Below, piece after piece: positions 10,694 to 18,217 of a stretch of 64,000 nt of DNA (within the stretch, counting starts at the first letter, position 1; every line of letters begins with the position of its first letter). The stretch lies in assembly GCF_030412015.1 (NCBI RefSeq), contig NZ_JASNRD010000001.1, positions 124,001 through 188,000 of the forward strand, written 5' to 3'. Source of the DNA: Massilia sp. YIM B02763 (GTDB lineage: Bacteria; Pseudomonadota; Gammaproteobacteria; Burkholderiales; Burkholderiaceae_D). The translations under genes were made by a program, and so were the position numbers. The notes beneath the pieces were generated by a model. That model saw only the letters and a program-made list of their open reading frames with translations. It was not told the origin of the DNA and did not search any database.

Positions 10694-11950
10694 ATGAGCG
10701 ACCAAGCCATCACCGACAAGGAAGAAGACAGGACCGACAAACCCGACGACGGCAAGAACAAGGACCGCAAGGACGGCGACAAGAAGGACGACAACAAGGA
10801 CGACAACAAGGACGGCAAGAAGGACGAGAAGATGTCGCCCGAGCGCAAGCGCAAGATGCGCCTCGTGCTGGTCGTGGTCGGCATCGTCGTGCTTCTGGGC
10901 GTGCTGGGCTGGGTGCTGTACTACAACCTGCACGGCAAGTTCTTCGAGAAGACGGACGACGCCTACCTCGAGGCGGACGCCGTCACCATCTCGCCCAAGA
11001 TCGGCGGCTACGTCGAGGAAGTGCTGGTCAGGGACAACCAGGACGTGCAGGCGGGCCAGCCGCTGGTACGCATCGACCCGCGCGACTACCGGGCCCAGGC
11101 CGAGCAGTACCAGGCCCAGATCGACATCGCGCACGCGAATGCGGACGCCGTGCGCGCCCAGATCGCCGAGCAGGAATCGGTCGTCGACCAGGCGCGCGCC
11201 CAGTTGGCGGCCGCGCGCGACAATGCCGCCTTCGCGGCCGGCGAGGCGCGCCGCTATGCCCCGTTGACGGAGATCGGCGCGGAGAACGCGCAGACGCTGG
11301 CGGCGCGCCGCAACGACGCCGACCAGAGCGCGCGCCAGGTGGCGGCGCAACGCGCGGCGCTGGAAAACGCGCAGAAACGCATCGTCTCGCTGCAGGCGCA
11401 GGTGCGCCAGGCCGAGGCGCAGGCCGGATCCGCGCAGGCGCAGCTGAAGGCGGCCGAGGTCAACCTGCAGTCGACGACGCTCACGGCCAGCGTGGCCGGC
11501 CGCGTGGGCGATTCGAGCGTGCGCGTGGGCCAGTTCGTGCAGCCGGGCACGCGCCTGATGAGCGTCGTCCCGCTCAACACGATGTACGTGGGCGCGAATT
11601 TCAAGGAAACGCAGATCGGCCGCATGCGCGTGGGCCAGCCCGTCGAGATCGAGGTCGACGCCCTGCCCGGACTGAAGCTGCACGGCCACGTGGACAGCGT
11701 CTCGCCGGGCACGGGCGCCCAGTTCTCGCTGATGCCGCCGGAGAACGCCACCGGCAACTTCACCAAGATCGTGCAGCGCGTCCCCGTGCGGGTGGCGCTG
11801 GACGCGGGCCCCGACGCGCGCCGCGTGCTGGTTCCCGGCCTGTCGCTGAAGGTCGTCGTCGACACCCGCAACGCCAAGGACGCCATCAAGGACATCAAGA
11901 AGAAGGAAGAAGACAGGACCGAGCGCCGCCAGGACGGAGCACAGCGATGA
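10694..11950 (+). CDS. HlyD/EmrA-family efflux periplasmic adaptor with charged N-terminal tail
   Basis: A 418-residue protein. Residues 1-46 are an unusual Lys/Asp-rich low-complexity cytoplasmic tail (DKKDDNKDDNKDGKKDEK), then one transmembrane helix at about 55-77. The biotin-lipoyl-like half-motif TDDAYLEADAVTISPKIGGY is near 87-106, followed by a long alpha-hairpin with coiled-coil character (about 130-260, rich in Ala/Gln/Arg). The second lipoyl half and beta-barrel follow (TASVAGRVGDSSVRVGQFV; GANFKETQIGRMRVGQPV). It would bridge the MFS pump to the outer-membrane channel encoded just downstream. The stop overlaps the pump start (ATGA). The C-terminus again ends in a charged KKKEEDRTERR tail. 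Confidence 0.9.
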   Translation: MSDQAITDKEEDRTDKPDDGKNKDRKDGDKKDDNKDDNKDGKKDEKMSPERKRKMRLVLVVVGIVVLLGVLGWVLYYNLHGKFFEKTDDAYLEADAVTISPKIGGYVEEVLVRDNQDVQAGQPLVRIDPRDYRAQAEQYQAQIDIAHANADAVRAQIAEQESVVDQARAQLAAARDNAAFAAGEARRYAPLTEIGAENAQTLAARRNDADQSARQVAAQRAALENAQKRIVSLQAQVRQAEAQAGSAQAQLKAAEVNLQSTTLTASVAGRVGDSSVRVGQFVQPGTRLMSVVPLNTMYVGANFKETQIGRMRVGQPVEIEVDALPGLKLHGHVDSVSPGTGAQFSLMPPENATGNFTKIVQRVPVRVALDAGPDARRVLVPGLSLKVVVDTRNAKDAIKDIKKKEEDRTERRQDGAQR

Positions 11951-13473
11951 GCGAACAGAAAGCGGATACCGGCGCCTGGCTGGCCGTCGCCGCCGGCACG
12001 CTGGGCGCGCTGATGGCCACGCTGGACATCTCCATCGTCAACTCCTCGCTGCCCACGATCCAGGGCGAGATCGGCGCCTCCGGCACCGAGGGCACCTGGA
12101 TCGCCACCGGCTACCTGGTCGCCGAGATCGTCATCATCCCCCTGTCCGGCTGGCTCGAACGCGTGTTCGGCCTGCGCACCTTCCTGCTGGTGGTGGCGGC
12201 GCTGTTCACGGGATTCTCCGTGCTGTGCGGCCTGTCGACCACGCTGGGCATGATGATCGCCGGCCGCGTCGGCCAAGGCTTCACGGGCGGCGCCATGATC
12301 CCCACCGCCCAGACCATCATCGCCACGCGCCTGCCGCGCAGCCAGCAGCCGATCGGCACGGCCATGTTCGGCGCCACCGTCGTGCTCGGGCCCATCATCG
12401 GGCCCCTGATCGGCGGATGGCTGACGGAAAACCTCAGCTGGCACTACGCCTTCTTCCTGAACGTGCCGATCTGCCTGGGCCTCATCATCCTCTTGCTGGT
12501 CGGCCTGCCGCACCAGAAGGCGGAGCCGGACGAACTGCTGCGCGCCGACTGGATCGGCATCCTGGGGCTGGCCGCCTTCCTCGGCGGCCTCACGGTCGTG
12601 CTGGAGGAAGGCCAGCGCGAACAGTGGTTCTCGTCGTCGACGATCGTCTGGCTGTCGGTCGTGTCGGCGTGCGGCTTCGTGCTGCTGATGATCGGCCAGT
12701 GGACGGCGCGCCGGCCCGTCATCCGGCTGAAACTGCTGATCGACCGCCAGTTCGGCGCCGTCGTCATGATGGGCATCGTGGTCGGCATGGTCATCTACGG
12801 CACCTCGTACGTGATCCCGCAGTTCCTGTCCCAGATCTCGCACTACAACGCGCTGCAGTCCGGGAAGATCGTCGCGCTGATGGGCATCCCGGCGCTGACG
12901 CTGATGGGCTTCGTGCCCCTGTTGATCCGCTACGTCGACATCCGCGTGGCCGTCGGCTTCGGCCTGTCGATGCTGGCGCTGTCCGCCTGGATCGACACCG
13001 ACCTGACGGCCCAGGCGGCCGGCGGCGACTTCGTGGCCGGCCAGCTGATCCGCGGCGTCGGCACCATCTTCGCGATGATGTTCCTGAACCAGGCGGCGAT
13101 CCAGTCCGTGGGGCCGGAGCATGCGAGCGACGCCGCCGGCCTGTTCAACGCGGCGCGCAACCTGGGCGGCTCGTTCGCCCTGGCCGGCATCACGGTGCTG
13201 CAGGACAAGCGCCAGTGGTTCCACGAGCGCCGCATCGAAGAGACGCTGGGCGCCAACCGGCTCGCCGTGCAGGACTACCTGGCCGCCCAGGCCCATGGCC
13301 TGGACGGCTTGCCGCGCGCGCTGCGCGGCCTGGGGCAGATGATCCAGGTCCAGGCGCTGACCATGACTTACAGCGACCTGTTCTGGGTGCTGTCCGTCTT
13401 CATCGGCTGCGCCATCCCGCTGGTGCTGTTCCTGCGGCCGCTGGGCAAGGGCGCCCCGGTGGCGACCCACTGA
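11947..13473 (+). CDS. DHA2-family (EmrB-like) multidrug efflux MFS transporter
   Basis: A 508-residue integral membrane protein with the 14-helix pattern of the DHA2 family. Helix 1 carries LGALMATLDISIVNSSLPTI, containing the conserved LDxTIVN-like motif. Motif A-type and motif C-type segments follow (AGRVGQGFTGGAMIPTAQT; ATVVLGPIIGPLIGGWL). It would exchange drugs or toxic organics for protons across the inner membrane, working with the EmrA-like adaptor and the OMF lipoprotein on either side. Its start codon overlaps the adaptor stop. Confidence 0.92.
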   Translation: MSEQKADTGAWLAVAAGTLGALMATLDISIVNSSLPTIQGEIGASGTEGTWIATGYLVAEIVIIPLSGWLERVFGLRTFLLVVAALFTGFSVLCGLSTTLGMMIAGRVGQGFTGGAMIPTAQTIIATRLPRSQQPIGTAMFGATVVLGPIIGPLIGGWLTENLSWHYAFFLNVPICLGLIILLLVGLPHQKAEPDELLRADWIGILGLAAFLGGLTVVLEEGQREQWFSSSTIVWLSVVSACGFVLLMIGQWTARRPVIRLKLLIDRQFGAVVMMGIVVGMVIYGTSYVIPQFLSQISHYNALQSGKIVALMGIPALTLMGFVPLLIRYVDIRVAVGFGLSMLALSAWIDTDLTAQAAGGDFVAGQLIRGVGTIFAMMFLNQAAIQSVGPEHASDAAGLFNAARNLGGSFALAGITVLQDKRQWFHERRIEETLGANRLAVQDYLAAQAHGLDGLPRALRGLGQMIQVQALTMTYSDLFWVLSVFIGCAIPLVLFLRPLGKGAPVATH

Positions 13474-13489
13474 GTTTGGAGAACGACAC

Positions 13490-15004
13490 ATGAACATCAA
13501 GACATCCGCCGTGCTGCTCGCCGTCGCCGCCCTGGCGGGCTGCAAGACCGTGGGCACGGACTACACGGGCCCGAAGCCGGGCGTCCAGCCGAGCGCCTTC
13601 GCAAGGGGCGCAGGCCCGGACATGCCGCCGCCCGGCCAGCAGGTGCTGGCGCACTGGTGGACGGCGCTCGAGGACCCGACGCTCGACCGGCTCGTCGACC
13701 GCGCGCTGCGCGCGAGCCCCAACCTGGCCGTGGCGCGCGCGCGCCTGCGCCAGGCCCGCGCCGCACTGCGCAGCGAACGGGCGAACCGCCTGCCGAACGG
13801 GAACGCCACGCTGCTGGCGGCCCACGCCCACCTGCCGCCGCTGGACGACATCGCCGGCCAGGCCGCCCAGCAAGGCGGTCAGCAGGGCGGGCAGTCCGGC
13901 GCCCAGGGCGGCGGCCAGGGCTTGAACCTGCCGTCCAGCCTGAACCTGTACAGCCTGGGCTTCGACGCCACCTGGGAAATCGATTTGTTCGGCGGCCAGC
14001 GCCGCGCCACCGAGGCGGCGGCGGCGGCGGCCGACGCGGCCGAGGCGAACCTCGCCGACGCCCAACTGAGCCTGGTGGCCGAGGTGGCGCAGGCCTACGT
14101 GAACCTGCGCGCCACCCAGGCGCGCCAGGCGCTGAGCGCCGCCGCGGTCGACCGCCAGCAGCGTGCCGTCGACCTGACGCAGCGCCGCGTCGAGGGCGGC
14201 ACCGCGTCGCGCCTGGACCTGGAAAGGCTGCAGGGCCAGCTGGAATCGACGCGCGCCGACGCCGAACCGCTCGCTGCGCAGCTGGACGCCATGCGCGACG
14301 AGCTGGCCGTGCTGGTCGGCGTGGCGCCGGGCGCACTGGACGCGGACCTCGGCGCGCCCGTCCGGGATGCGGCGGCCGTCCCGCTGCCGCCGCCCAGTGT
14401 CGCGGTCGGCGACCCCGCCGCCATGCTGCGCCGCCGGCCCGACATCCGCGCCGCCGAGCGCACGCTCGCCGCGCGCCATGCCCAGGTCGGCCAGGCCGAG
14501 GCGGCGCGGTTCCCGCGCCTGACGCTGCTGGGCCTCATCGGCATCGGCGGCACCCACCCGCGCGACCTCACGCACCTGGGCGACTATTCGGCGATCGCGG
14601 CGCCGCAACTGAGCTGGAACGTGCTCGACTTCGGCCGCATCGGCGCCGGCATCGAACAGGCCGAAGGCGTGCGCGACGAAGCCGAGGCGCAATACCAGCT
14701 GGCCGTGCTGGGCGCGCTGCGCGATGCCGAGGACGCGCTGTCGCGCTTCCGCCAGCGCCGCCAGACCCTCGCCACGATCGCGCGGGCCAAGGCCACCGCC
14801 GACCGCGCGGCCGAGCTGACCCGGGCGCGCCAGCAGGCCGGCACCGCCAGCCTGATCGACGTGCTCGACGTCGAGCGCCAGCAACTGGCCGCCGAGCAGA
14901 ACCTGGCGCAGGCCCAGGCCGCGCTGACCAACGACTTCATCGCGCTGCACAAGGCGCTGGGGCTCGGATGGGAAGCTGCGGGGGAGCGGACGGCGGCGCG
15001 CTGA
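13490..15004 (+). CDS. Outer-membrane efflux lipoprotein (NodT/OMF family)
   Basis: A 504-residue protein starting 16 bases after the pump gene with GGAGAA upstream. The signal peptide ends in the lipobox LAGC, with lipidated Cys18. Two OEP repeats give the TolC-like barrel and tunnel; conserved pieces include HWWTALEDPTLDRLVDRAL (about 55-73), FDATWEIDLFGGQRRATEA and RRRPDIRAAERTLAA. A Gln/Gly-rich insertion at about 123-144 (AGQAAQQGGQQGGQSGAQGG) sits where a loop is expected and is unusual for the family. It completes a tripartite efflux pump. Confidence 0.92.
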   Translation: MNIKTSAVLLAVAALAGCKTVGTDYTGPKPGVQPSAFARGAGPDMPPPGQQVLAHWWTALEDPTLDRLVDRALRASPNLAVARARLRQARAALRSERANRLPNGNATLLAAHAHLPPLDDIAGQAAQQGGQQGGQSGAQGGGQGLNLPSSLNLYSLGFDATWEIDLFGGQRRATEAAAAAADAAEANLADAQLSLVAEVAQAYVNLRATQARQALSAAAVDRQQRAVDLTQRRVEGGTASRLDLERLQGQLESTRADAEPLAAQLDAMRDELAVLVGVAPGALDADLGAPVRDAAAVPLPPPSVAVGDPAAMLRRRPDIRAAERTLAARHAQVGQAEAARFPRLTLLGLIGIGGTHPRDLTHLGDYSAIAAPQLSWNVLDFGRIGAGIEQAEGVRDEAEAQYQLAVLGALRDAEDALSRFRQRRQTLATIARAKATADRAAELTRARQQAGTASLIDVLDVERQQLAAEQNLAQAQAALTNDFIALHKALGLGWEAAGERTAAR

Positions 15005-15009
15005 CGCCT

Positions 15010-15792
15010 TCAGTCCGGCCCGCGGCCGTCCTCGTACGCCATCCTGTGCGCCGTGATCTCGCCGTTGATCGTTCCCGGCGCGCGCAGTTCGCGCTCGGCC
15101 AGGGCGCGCAGCTCGGGCCACTCCAGGCCATCGAGCAGCGCGGCCTGGAGCGCCCCGGCGTCCTCCTCGCGTCCCAGGCCGCGCAGCACGGCCATGCCGA
15201 CGCGCACGTCGCGCGTCAGGTTCATCATGTCCGCCGCCAGGCGCGGCGCGCCGCCCGCCGGCGGCAACAAGGGCAGCGTGCGTGCATCCAGGTTCACGCC
15301 CTCGAGCAGTTGCAGCGGATCGCCGCGGTAGCGGTCCGCGCGGACGAAGTCCCCGCACTCGACCAGCGCCGTCAACACCTGCCAGGAACGCCGCGCCGCC
15401 CGCACGGGATCCCTGCTCTCCAGTTCGATGAACACGGCGCGGGTGGACGCGGGGTCGCCGAGGATCTCGTTCATCTCGACGACGACGGAAAACCGCTCGC
15501 GCAGGTGCGCGTAGCCGGGACTGGCGCCGGCATCGACGCCGAAGCGCTCGTCTCCGGCCAGCAGTTTGCGCACCTGTTCGTCGCGCAGCGCGGCCAGGGC
15601 CTCGCCTGCAGGGACGTAGTCGGGCACCAGTTGGCTCCACATGAACATGGTGAAGAACACGCTGACACCGGACGCTCCCGCCGGGCCGTCGAGTTCGGCG
15701 AATATGTCCAGCAGTACCGCCAGCGCCTCGTCGTGGCGACCCGCCTCGCGCGCCTCGACGGCGCGCCGCATGCGTGGATCCATCTCCGTCAT
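15010..15792 (-). CDS. Conserved hypothetical protein, partner of the upstream 154-aa gene
   Basis: A 260-residue soluble protein I do not recognise. It starts MTEMDPRMRRAVEAREAGRHDEALAVLLDIFAEL (positions 15792 onward), which looks like a helical TPR-like beginning, and later segments (VFIELESRDPVRAARRSWQVLTALVECGDF) also read as helical repeats. No signal peptide, metal motif or nucleotide site is visible. The start overlaps the stop of the upstream gene (ATGA), so the two small proteins probably act together. The opposite end abuts the OMF gene convergently with a 5-base gap. Confidence 0.65.
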   Translation of the reverse strand: MTEMDPRMRRAVEAREAGRHDEALAVLLDIFAELDGPAGASGVSVFFTMFMWSQLVPDYVPAGEALAALRDEQVRKLLAGDERFGVDAGASPGYAHLRERFSVVVEMNEILGDPASTRAVFIELESRDPVRAARRSWQVLTALVECGDFVRADRYRGDPLQLLEGVNLDARTLPLLPPAGGAPRLAADMMNLTRDVRVGMAVLRGLGREEDAGALQAALLDGLEWPELRALAERELRAPGTINGEITAHRMAYEDGRGPD

Positions 15793-16253
15793 CGGACCAG
15801 TCCTCCATGGCCCGCGCGCTTGGTAAAGCGGTAAGGCGGCTCCGGCAGGCAGAAGCCGTAGCGCGAGCACACGGCCTCGCGCCCGTCGTGCAGCGCCAGT
15901 GCGACGGTCAGCAGGAAAGCATCGCCGATGGCGCCGTTGCGCTGCCCGTACGGCGGCGGCGCGACGTCGAAGGCGATGCGTACCTCGGCCGCCGCCACTT
16001 CCTCGCGGGGCAGCGCCAGCTTCGCCAGCGCCGCATGCGTCCGGTCGCAGTAGGTGCGCGCCACGGCGTCGGCGTCGGGCGACGCCGGCACGGCCTCGCC
16101 GTCGAGCAGGCGCAGGACGACGGTATTCGTGGCCAGGTCGGCCTGCGCATACAGGATGCCGAGCGCCCAGCTGCCGCGCACGTCGTTGTCGCGCGCGATG
16201 AAGGCATCGCGCAACCCCGCCGCCACGTGGCGCAGCTTTCCCATCTTCCGCAT
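15789..16253 (-). CDS. Conserved hypothetical protein (154 aa)
   Basis: Unrecognised protein of 154 residues. The ATG at 16253 has GGGAG about 5 nt upstream; an alternative ATG at 16244 is possible. The core contains LGILYAQADLATNTVVLRLL and a Pro-rich CLPEPPYRF near the C-terminus. It looks soluble, with no signal peptide or transmembrane helix. It is the first gene of a two-gene unit with the 260-aa protein. Function cannot be assigned. Confidence 0.6.
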   Translation of the reverse strand: MRKMGKLRHVAAGLRDAFIARDNDVRGSWALGILYAQADLATNTVVLRLLDGEAVPASPDADAVARTYCDRTHAALAKLALPREEVAAAEVRIAFDVAPPPYGQRNGAIGDAFLLTVALALHDGREAVCSRYGFCLPEPPYRFTKRAGHGGLVR

Positions 16254-16324
16254 GCAGACTCCCGCCTCCCGCCGTCAAAACGGCGAGTGTGCCACAGACG
16301 GGTGGTCCGCAAATACGCGCTTTG

Positions 16325-17167
16325 TCACGCGTCGGTGGAAAACGCGAGCTCCTTCTGGGCATCGAGGGCGGCCAGGCGCTCGGCCAGCTGGGTGCGCATG
16401 GCCGTCCAGGCGTCGCCGCCCAGTGCGAGGCGCAGCGGGGCCGGCTGCTGGTCGACGCTGTCGATCATCCGCGACACCATCTTCGCCGGGTCGCCCGGCG
16501 GGACGCTGGTGCCCTCCTCGATCATGCGGCGCGCGTGGCTGGCCGGCGACGCGTCGTAGGCCGCGATGCGCGGCGCCAGGCGCGAGCCGCCGTAGCGGAA
16601 ATTGGTCCGCGCGCCGCCCGGCTCGACCAGCGTGCAGCCGATGCCGAACACGGCCACCTCGCGCGACAGCGCATCGACGAAGCCTTCGATGCCCCATTTG
16701 CCCGCATGGTACAGCGAGGCGCCCGGGAAAGCGGCCTGGCCGCCCACCGTCGACAGCTGCAGGATGCGTCCGCCGCCCTGGGCGCGCAGGTGCGGCAGCG
16801 CGGCGCGGATCAGCTGGATGGGTCCCAGCAGGTTCGTGGCCATCTGGTGCTGCACGTCCTCGTCCCCCGTCTCCTCGGCCGCGCCGAACAGGCCGTAGCC
16901 GGCATTGCTGACGACGACGTCGATCCGCCCCAGCTCGGCAAACGCGCGATCCACCACCGTGCGGATGCCTGCCATGTCCGTCAGGTCCAGCTGCGCCAGC
17001 CACAGCGCGTCGCCGTGGCGCGCCTTCAGCTCGGCCAGCGCCGCCTCGCCGCGTACCGTGCCGGCCACGCGGTCGCCGCGCGCCAGCAGCTGTTCCGTCA
17101 TTTCCTTGCCGAAGCCGCTGTTCACGCCCGTGATCAGCCACGTCCTCGGTTTGCTTGCTTGTCCCAT
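16325..17167 (-). CDS. SDR-family oxidoreductase
   Basis: A 280-residue classical SDR. The cofactor motif TGVNSGFGKEMTEQLL is near residues 13-28, with NAG in VVSNAGYGLFG. The catalytic Ser is in LQLSTVGGQAAFPGASLYHAGKW and the YxxxK is YHAGK. The start at 17167 is supported by AGGAG 7 nt upstream. It is divergent from an AraC-family gene across 99 bases, an arrangement often seen when the regulator controls the dehydrogenase. Substrate unknown. Confidence 0.87.
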   Translation of the reverse strand: MGQASKPRTWLITGVNSGFGKEMTEQLLARGDRVAGTVRGEAALAELKARHGDALWLAQLDLTDMAGIRTVVDRAFAELGRIDVVVSNAGYGLFGAAEETGDEDVQHQMATNLLGPIQLIRAALPHLRAQGGGRILQLSTVGGQAAFPGASLYHAGKWGIEGFVDALSREVAVFGIGCTLVEPGGARTNFRYGGSRLAPRIAAYDASPASHARRMIEEGTSVPPGDPAKMVSRMIDSVDQQPAPLRLALGGDAWTAMRTQLAERLAALDAQKELAFSTDA

Positions 17168-17266
17168 CGTCTGCTCCTGTCGAAAAGCGGGCCCGCTGGT
17201 GCGGCCCGATGAAGTACAGCATAATGGCAGCAGGCAAGACTTTGAATGCATGAAAGGCGTGGATCC

Positions 17267-18199
17267 ATGATCGAAAATCCAGAACCCAACGACGACTTGT
17301 TTTCCGGCCTGCTGGAACTGGTGCGCGCTCGCTCGGCCCTGTCGGGCGGCCTGCGGGCCGGCGGCCGCTGGGCCGTCGCCTTCCCTGCCACGTCCCAGGT
17401 CAAGTTCTGGGGCATCCGCAGCGGCGCCGCCTGGATCGACCTCGGCGACGGCACGCCGCTGCGCGCGCAGGCCGGCGACGTGTTCCTGTTCCACGCGCCC
17501 GGGCCGCACGTGCTGCGCACGGACGGCGCCGGCCTGCCCGTGGCGCTGGACACGATCGCCGCGGGCCGCCGCGGCGCCATCCTGCACATCGGCGACGGCG
17601 GCGACTTCTTCATGATCGGCGGGAAGGTGGACCTGGACGAAGGCAGCGCCCCCCTGCTGTTCGGCGGCCTGCCGCCCGTGCTGCGCCTGCCGGCGGCGTC
17701 GCCGCGCGCGCCCGGCGTCCACTGGATCCTCGACCGCCTGGTGGCCGAACGCGAGGCGGCCCTGCCGGGCAGCGCGGCCGCCAGCGCCCAGCTGGCGCAA
17801 CTGATGCTGATCGAGATCCTGCGCGCCCACATCGCCGAGCCGGCCCTGCTGGGCAGCGGCTATTTCAAGGCGCTGGGCGACCGCCGGCTGGCGCCGGCGC
17901 TGCGCCTGATGCACGGCGAGCCGGGACGCGCGTGGCGGCTGCCGGAACTGGCCGCCGCCTGCGCCATGTCGCGCGCCGGCTTCGCCGACCATTTCAGGCG
18001 CGTGGCCGGGGCGTCGCCGCTGCACTACCTGACGGAATTGCGCATGCGCCTCGCGCGGCGCCGCCTGCGCGCGGGCGGCGTCGGGCTGGCGCGGTTGGCG
18101 GGCGAGTACGGCTACGGCTCCGAGAGCGCGTTCAGCCATGCGTTCAAGCGCGTGTTCGGCGAGTCGCCGAAGGCCTTCCGCGACGGCGCTGCCGCCTGA
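17267..18199 (+). CDS. AraC-family transcriptional regulator with cupin-type sensor domain
   Basis: A 310-residue protein from ATG 17267; an in-frame ATG at 17246 is also possible. The N-terminal cupin_6-like half has GAAWIDLGDGTPLRAQAGDVFLF. The C-terminal AraC DNA-binding domain has two helix-turn-helix units: WRLPELAAACAMSRAGFADHF, then LARLAGEYGYGSESAFSHAF followed by GESPKAFR. It probably activates or represses the divergent SDR gene at 17167. The ligand is not evident. Confidence 0.88.
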   Translation: MIENPEPNDDLFSGLLELVRARSALSGGLRAGGRWAVAFPATSQVKFWGIRSGAAWIDLGDGTPLRAQAGDVFLFHAPGPHVLRTDGAGLPVALDTIAAGRRGAILHIGDGGDFFMIGGKVDLDEGSAPLLFGGLPPVLRLPAASPRAPGVHWILDRLVAEREAALPGSAAASAQLAQLMLIEILRAHIAEPALLGSGYFKALGDRRLAPALRLMHGEPGRAWRLPELAAACAMSRAGFADHFRRVAGASPLHYLTELRMRLARRRLRAGGVGLARLAGEYGYGSESAFSHAFKRVFGESPKAFRDGAAA

Positions 18200-18217
18200 C
18201 GCCTCGCGCCAGGCACC

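Noticed and set aside
13976-13987. GAAATCGATTTG, similar to the AAATCGAT motif
   Set aside because: It lies inside the OMF coding sequence (codons for Glu-Ile-Asp-Leu), so it is taken as chance.
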